Assembly (NCBI GenBank): GCA_903970565.1
Contig: CAJCJE010000654.1
Location: 1 to 9,078 of the forward strand
DNA length: 9,078 nucleotides
Reading direction: 5' to 3'
Source of the DNA: Candidatus Melainabacteria bacterium
Lineage (GTDB): Bacteria; Actinomycetota; Actinomycetes; Mycobacteriales; Pseudonocardiaceae
Under the pieces are notes generated by a model, which saw only the letters and a list, made by a program, of their open reading frames with translations, made no database searches and was not told the origin of the DNA. The position numbers and the translations under genes are program-made. Shown piece after piece: positions 6,839-9,078 of this stretch. Numbering within the stretch: the stretch's first letter is position 1; every line of letters begins with the position of its first letter.

Positions 6839-6934
6839 GTTGTCGATCACCAGATCGACCCGACGCATTTCCTCGGCGATCCGGCCCGAGTCATAACCAA
6901 GGTCGGCCAAGAGCCTCGCCACACCATCCGACAT
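6758..6934 (-). CDS. candidate RiPP precursor peptide (58 aa, TTTC-containing core)
   Basis: A 58-residue peptide read on the minus strand from the ATG at 6934. AAGGAGT at 6939-6945, with five bases between AAGGAG and the ATG, is the strongest ribosome binding site in the window and fixes the start; an in-frame GTG at 7018 has none. The N-terminal part is charged, mostly acidic and helix-prone (MSDGVARLLADLGYDSGRIA, then EEMRRVDLVIDNFDPWRNRP). It lacks Cys and Thr. The tail GMAITTTCGVALGIQSAA (41-58) has lost nearly all charge and holds all three Thr (45-47), the only Cys (48) and Ser56. This split is what a leader/core precursor looks like, and Thr/Cys/Ser are the residues the YcaO enzyme at 1341-3644 would cyclise. 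The leader-core border may lie near P40-G41 or M42; this is not shown by the sequence. It converges on the kinase gene and diverges from the gene at 7507. I do not recognise the family. It could instead be an unrelated small protein. Confidence 0.75.
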   Translation of the reverse strand: MSDGVARLLADLGYDSGRIAEEMRRVDLVIDNFDPWRNRPGMAITTTCGVALGIQSAA

Positions 6935-6938
6935 GATT

Positions 6939-6945
6939 ACTCCTT
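6939..6945 (-). promoter_or_regulatory. strong ribosome binding site of the 58-residue peptide
   Basis: On the minus strand this reads AAGGAGT, five bases (counted from AAGGAG) before the ATG at 6934. A 5-bp hairpin (ACTCG 6955-6959, CGAGT 6966-6970) stands just upstream. The near-perfect match implies high expression, as expected for a RiPP substrate, and excludes the upstream GTG start. Confidence 0.75.
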
Positions 6946-7045
6946 CAGCGATGAACTCGTTTTGTCGAGTGAAAAAATCGTGCGTTCTGGGCCCGGTAAT
7001 TGCCAGTGCCAGGCTCACCGAGCCACTATGCAGATTTCACAATGA

Positions 7046-7073
7046 ACCTTAGGCGCCAATACGCTGATTCCAA
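7046..7073 (-). promoter_or_regulatory. candidate promoter of the 58-residue peptide gene
   Basis: On the minus strand TTGGAA (7068-7073) and TAAGGT (7046-7051) are separated by 16 bases. The -10 has the key T-A-N3-T pattern. Transcription would begin near 7039, leaving an untranslated leader of about 105 bases. No riboswitch class is evident in that leader. Confidence 0.45.
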
Positions 7074-7506
7074 AAGAAATCACCAATCGTATTCGACGAA
7101 TTACCCATCGTCGCACCCCTTATGGGCGTTTTCCGGTGTTCGCCCACAGTCACTCGGCCTATCGGCATCCGGTATGTCGGACAGTGAATCGTCGGTCATC
7201 AAGCGTGAGCGATCCGGATGGTCGCGGTTCTCCTGTCCAGCCCATCGAGGCCGGTCAACCACCTCCTGACCGGGCAGCAGCGGAGGGGAGCAACCGTCGA
7301 GAAGACGCGGTCCCACGGCGTCCCCATCCTGGAACTCGCGTCGAGCCTGACGCGCCCGATCACCACGAGCAATTCAGGAGACGCACGCGAAAATGTATGC
7401 ACACAGCCAGCACGCAGGGCGGGGATCTGCCGGCATCGCCCGGTCGAACAACCACACATTGACCTCGGTGTACTGCTGACGCCAACGCTGCGCGAAAGGG
7501 TAGATG

Positions 7507-9078
7507 ATGGCATTTTTCCGCAAACATGTACGCAAAATGGCGCCTGGCATCGCTGCGGTGCTCGCTCTGGTAACGATCTTCTTCGTCGCACAGGGACAGG
7601 TGTCGGTCGCCGGCGCCACCGAGACCGCGGGGCAATACAAGTTCCAGGAGATGCCCATCGCGATGCCACCCGGCTACAACAACCAGCACATGAACACGAT
7701 CCGGCAGGTCAATCCGGCCTACCAGCACATCGCGGCCTGGATCTCCTCGGTGGGCGCGAGCATCGCGATCAACGACCTCACCGGGCACGGCCTGTCGGAC
7801 GGTATGTGCATTGTGGACACGCGCACCAACGAGGTGATCGTGACCTACACGCCGACCGCACCGGCGGCCGACCGGTTCACCCCGTTCGTGCTGAACCCCG
7901 CTCCGCTGCCGGTGGACGACACGATGGCGCCGACCGGGTGCACCCCCGGTGACTTCAACGGGGACGGCCGGACGGATCTACTGGTCACCTACTGGGGCCG
8001 AACCCCCATCCTGTACATGGCCAAGTCCACCGCGACCACGCTCTCGTCCAGCTCCTACCAACCGCAGGAGCTGGTGCCCGAGGTGTCGCTGGACGGCAGG
8101 TACCACGGTCCCAAGTGGAACACCGACGCCGCCTACGTCGGTGATCTCGACGGCACCGGACACCCGGACATCATCATCGGCAACTACTTCCCCGACTCCG
8201 ACGTGCTCAACCCCGAGGGCGAGAACAACGTGGTCATGAACGACTCGTTGTCCTCGGCCGGCAACGGCGGCGGCGACCACGTGCTGCGCTGGTACTCGGC
8301 ATCCTCCGGACCGGACCCGAAAGCGAACTACATCGAGGACGAGGACGCGATCCCGTTCGCCGACTCGACCGGTTGGACGCTGGCCATCGCCGGTGCCGAC
8401 CTGACCGGTGACGGCCTGCCCGACATCTACATCGGCAACGACTTCGGCCACGGCCACCTGCTCTACAACGAGTCCACGCCAGGCAACATCAGGTTCATGG
8501 AGGCCAAGGGCCAGCGCACGCCGACGACACCGAAGTCGTTCGTGATGGGCAACGGGTCGTTCAAGGGCATGGGCGTCGACTTCGGCGATCTCAACCACAA
8601 CGGCAAGTTCGACATCACGGTCAGCAACATCACCACCCAGTGGGGTTTGCAGGAGAGCAACTTCGTCTGGATCAACCAGGCCAGCAGCCAGGCGCAGATG
8701 CAGTCCGACCTCAGCCAGGGCATCGCCCCGTTCACCCAGGAGGCCGAGCAGTACGGGCTCGCGTGGACCGGCTGGTCGTGGGACGTGAAGATGGGCGACT
8801 TCCTCAACAACGGCAATCTCGACGTCGTGCAGACGGACGGCTTCGTCAAGGGCACGGTCGACCGTTGGAACTGGTTGCAGGAGATGGCCATGACCAACGA
8901 CGACCTGCTGTCCAACCCGGCCATGTGGCCCAACATGAAGCCGGGCGACGACATCGCCGGTCACCAGGCGCTCGCCTTCTACGCCAAGAACTCGGCCGGC
9001 ACGTACGTCAACATCAGCCAGCAACTCGGCCTCGCCGTGCAGACCCCGACCCGTGGCATCGCCACGGCCGACACCACC
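7507..9078 (+). CDS. exported FG-GAP/VCBS repeat protein, CRTAC1/UnbV-like (runs off right edge)
   Basis: The frame is open from 7507 to the last base, giving 524 residues. GAAAGGG at 7494-7500 precedes adjacent ATGs at 7504 and 7507; the second has better spacing. Residues 1-40 form a signal peptide or signal anchor: basic FRKHVRK, hydrophobic core IAAVLALVTIFFVA, small residues SVAGA near a likely cleavage site. Six Ca-binding-type D-x-[DNT]-x-x-G-x-x-D loops follow, starting at D90, D149 (DFNGDGRTD), D213 (DLDGTGHPD), D298 (DLTGDGLPD), D361 (DLNHNGKFD) and D431 (DFLNNGNLD). That spacing is typical of a beta-propeller. The block LPDIYIGNDFG and GMGVDFGDLN are characteristic of the CRTAC1 family, whose C-terminal ASPIC/UnbV domain would lie beyond the edge and was not seen. 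Family members occur in enediyne clusters with DUF1702 proteins; their biochemical role is not settled to my knowledge. Here it probably acts outside the membrane, in carrier, binding or resistance functions (inference). Confidence 0.88.
   Translation, partial: MAFFRKHVRKMAPGIAAVLALVTIFFVAQGQVSVAGATETAGQYKFQEMPIAMPPGYNNQHMNTIRQVNPAYQHIAAWISSVGASIAINDLTGHGLSDGMCIVDTRTNEVIVTYTPTAPAADRFTPFVLNPAPLPVDDTMAPTGCTPGDFNGDGRTDLLVTYWGRTPILYMAKSTATTLSSSSYQPQELVPEVSLDGRYHGPKWNTDAAYVGDLDGTGHPDIIIGNYFPDSDVLNPEGENNVVMNDSLSSAGNGGGDHVLRWYSASSGPDPKANYIEDEDAIPFADSTGWTLAIAGADLTGDGLPDIYIGNDFGHGHLLYNESTPGNIRFMEAKGQRTPTTPKSFVMGNGSFKGMGVDFGDLNHNGKFDITVSNITTQWGLQESNFVWINQASSQAQMQSDLSQGIAPFTQEAEQYGLAWTGWSWDVKMGDFLNNGNLDVVQTDGFVKGTVDRWNWLQEMAMTNDDLLSNPAMWPNMKPGDDIAGHQALAFYAKNSAGTYVNISQQLGLAVQTPTRGIATADTT

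Larger units (their letters stand above)
6935..7503. other. divergent control region between the peptide gene and the CRTAC1-like gene
   Basis: About 570 bp without a gene I can support. It holds the minus-strand promoter above and a hairpin TGGGCG/CGCCCA at 7123-7128 and 7141-7146. TTGACC at 7459-7464 is a possible -35 for the gene at 7507, but no matching -10 is visible. Short open frames are present: minus 7199-7101 (32 aa, one Cys pair, no ribosome binding site) and plus 7393-7479 (28 aa, AGGAG at 7377-7381 but 11-12 bases away). Neither has coding-like third positions. A plus-strand frame from about 7218 to 7370 has coding-like bias but no proper start and loses the bias. Confidence 0.5.

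Noticed and set aside
6576..6896. 106-codon plus-strand open frame overlapping the peptide gene
   Set aside because: TTG start in AT-rich DNA without a ribosome site, and it is antisense to the better supported 58-residue peptide.
7101..7199. 32-residue minus-strand open frame (starts MTDDSLSDIPDADRPSDCG), considered as a precursor
   Set aside because: No ribosome binding site and mixed third-position composition. It lies upstream of the peptide promoter.
7136..7462. Plus-strand open frame of about 108 codons in the divergent region
   Set aside because: Low G/C at third positions, no ribosome site, and hydrophilic low-complexity sequence.
7393..7479. 28-residue plus-strand open frame (starts MYAHSQHAGRG) before the CRTAC1-like gene, considered as a second precursor or leader peptide
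   Set aside because: AGGAG is 11-12 bases from the ATG, which is too far, and codon use is not coding-like. Cannot be excluded.
7978..9024. 348-codon minus-strand open frame opposite the FG-GAP gene
   Set aside because: Antisense to a gene with six FG-GAP loops and a signal peptide; its sequence is repetitive V/R/G/D with no family.
1..9078. Enediyne cluster interpretation, suggested by DUF1702 and CRTAC1/UnbV-like genes
   Set aside because: No PKSE, thioesterase or UnbU-type gene is present, and the centre of the locus is a peptide-modifying enzyme.
1..9078. tRNA, rRNA, CRISPR arrays and insertion sequences
   Set aside because: No cloverleaf, regularly spaced repeat array, transposase frame or terminal inverted repeats with target duplication were seen.

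Overview
This window is high-GC DNA with strong G/C preference at third codon positions and GGAGG-type ribosome binding sites. It comes from an actinomycete. The style of the genes (DUF1702, a small DUF6235-like protein, exported FG-GAP/VCBS protein) suggests Pseudonocardiales, but that is an inference. It reads as part of a natural-product locus of the azol(in)e-forming RiPP (TOMM/LAP) type, cut at both ends.

Layout. (1) 1-629, minus strand: N-terminal two thirds of a DUF1702 protein. (2) 923-1228, plus: a 101-residue small protein. (3) 1341-3644, plus: the central enzyme, a 767-residue fused cyclodehydratase with an RRE-like leader-binding domain, a Cys4 ThiF/E1-like 'C' domain and a YcaO 'D' domain ending in PIPMFL. 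(4) 3635-3875: a short tandem duplication over its stop codon and a possible gene relic. (5) 3916-6318, plus: an 800-residue membrane protein made of two in-register copies of a NarL/DesK-type histidine kinase. It ends in a perfect 15-bp hairpin that overlaps its stop codon. (6) 6346-6757: a gene-free stretch between convergent genes with inverted repeats and an AT-rich island. (7) 6758-6934, minus: a 58-residue peptide gene with a near-ideal ribosome binding site. It has an acidic helical leader and a C-terminal tail containing TTTC, and is the best candidate substrate for the YcaO enzyme. (8) 6935-7503: divergent control region. (9) 7507-9078, plus, open at the right edge: an exported FG-GAP/VCBS repeat protein of the CRTAC1/UnbV type.

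Working model (inference): the peptide is made from its own promoter, bound through its leader by the N-terminal domain of the cyclodehydratase, and cyclised at Thr/Cys in the tail. The double kinase is the likely membrane regulator or sensor. The two edge genes, DUF1702 and CRTAC1/UnbV-like, belong to families best known from enediyne clusters, yet no enediyne polyketide synthase is present. No azoline dehydrogenase, transporter, protease or response regulator lies inside the window, so the cluster, if complete, extends beyond it. I do not recognise the final product.
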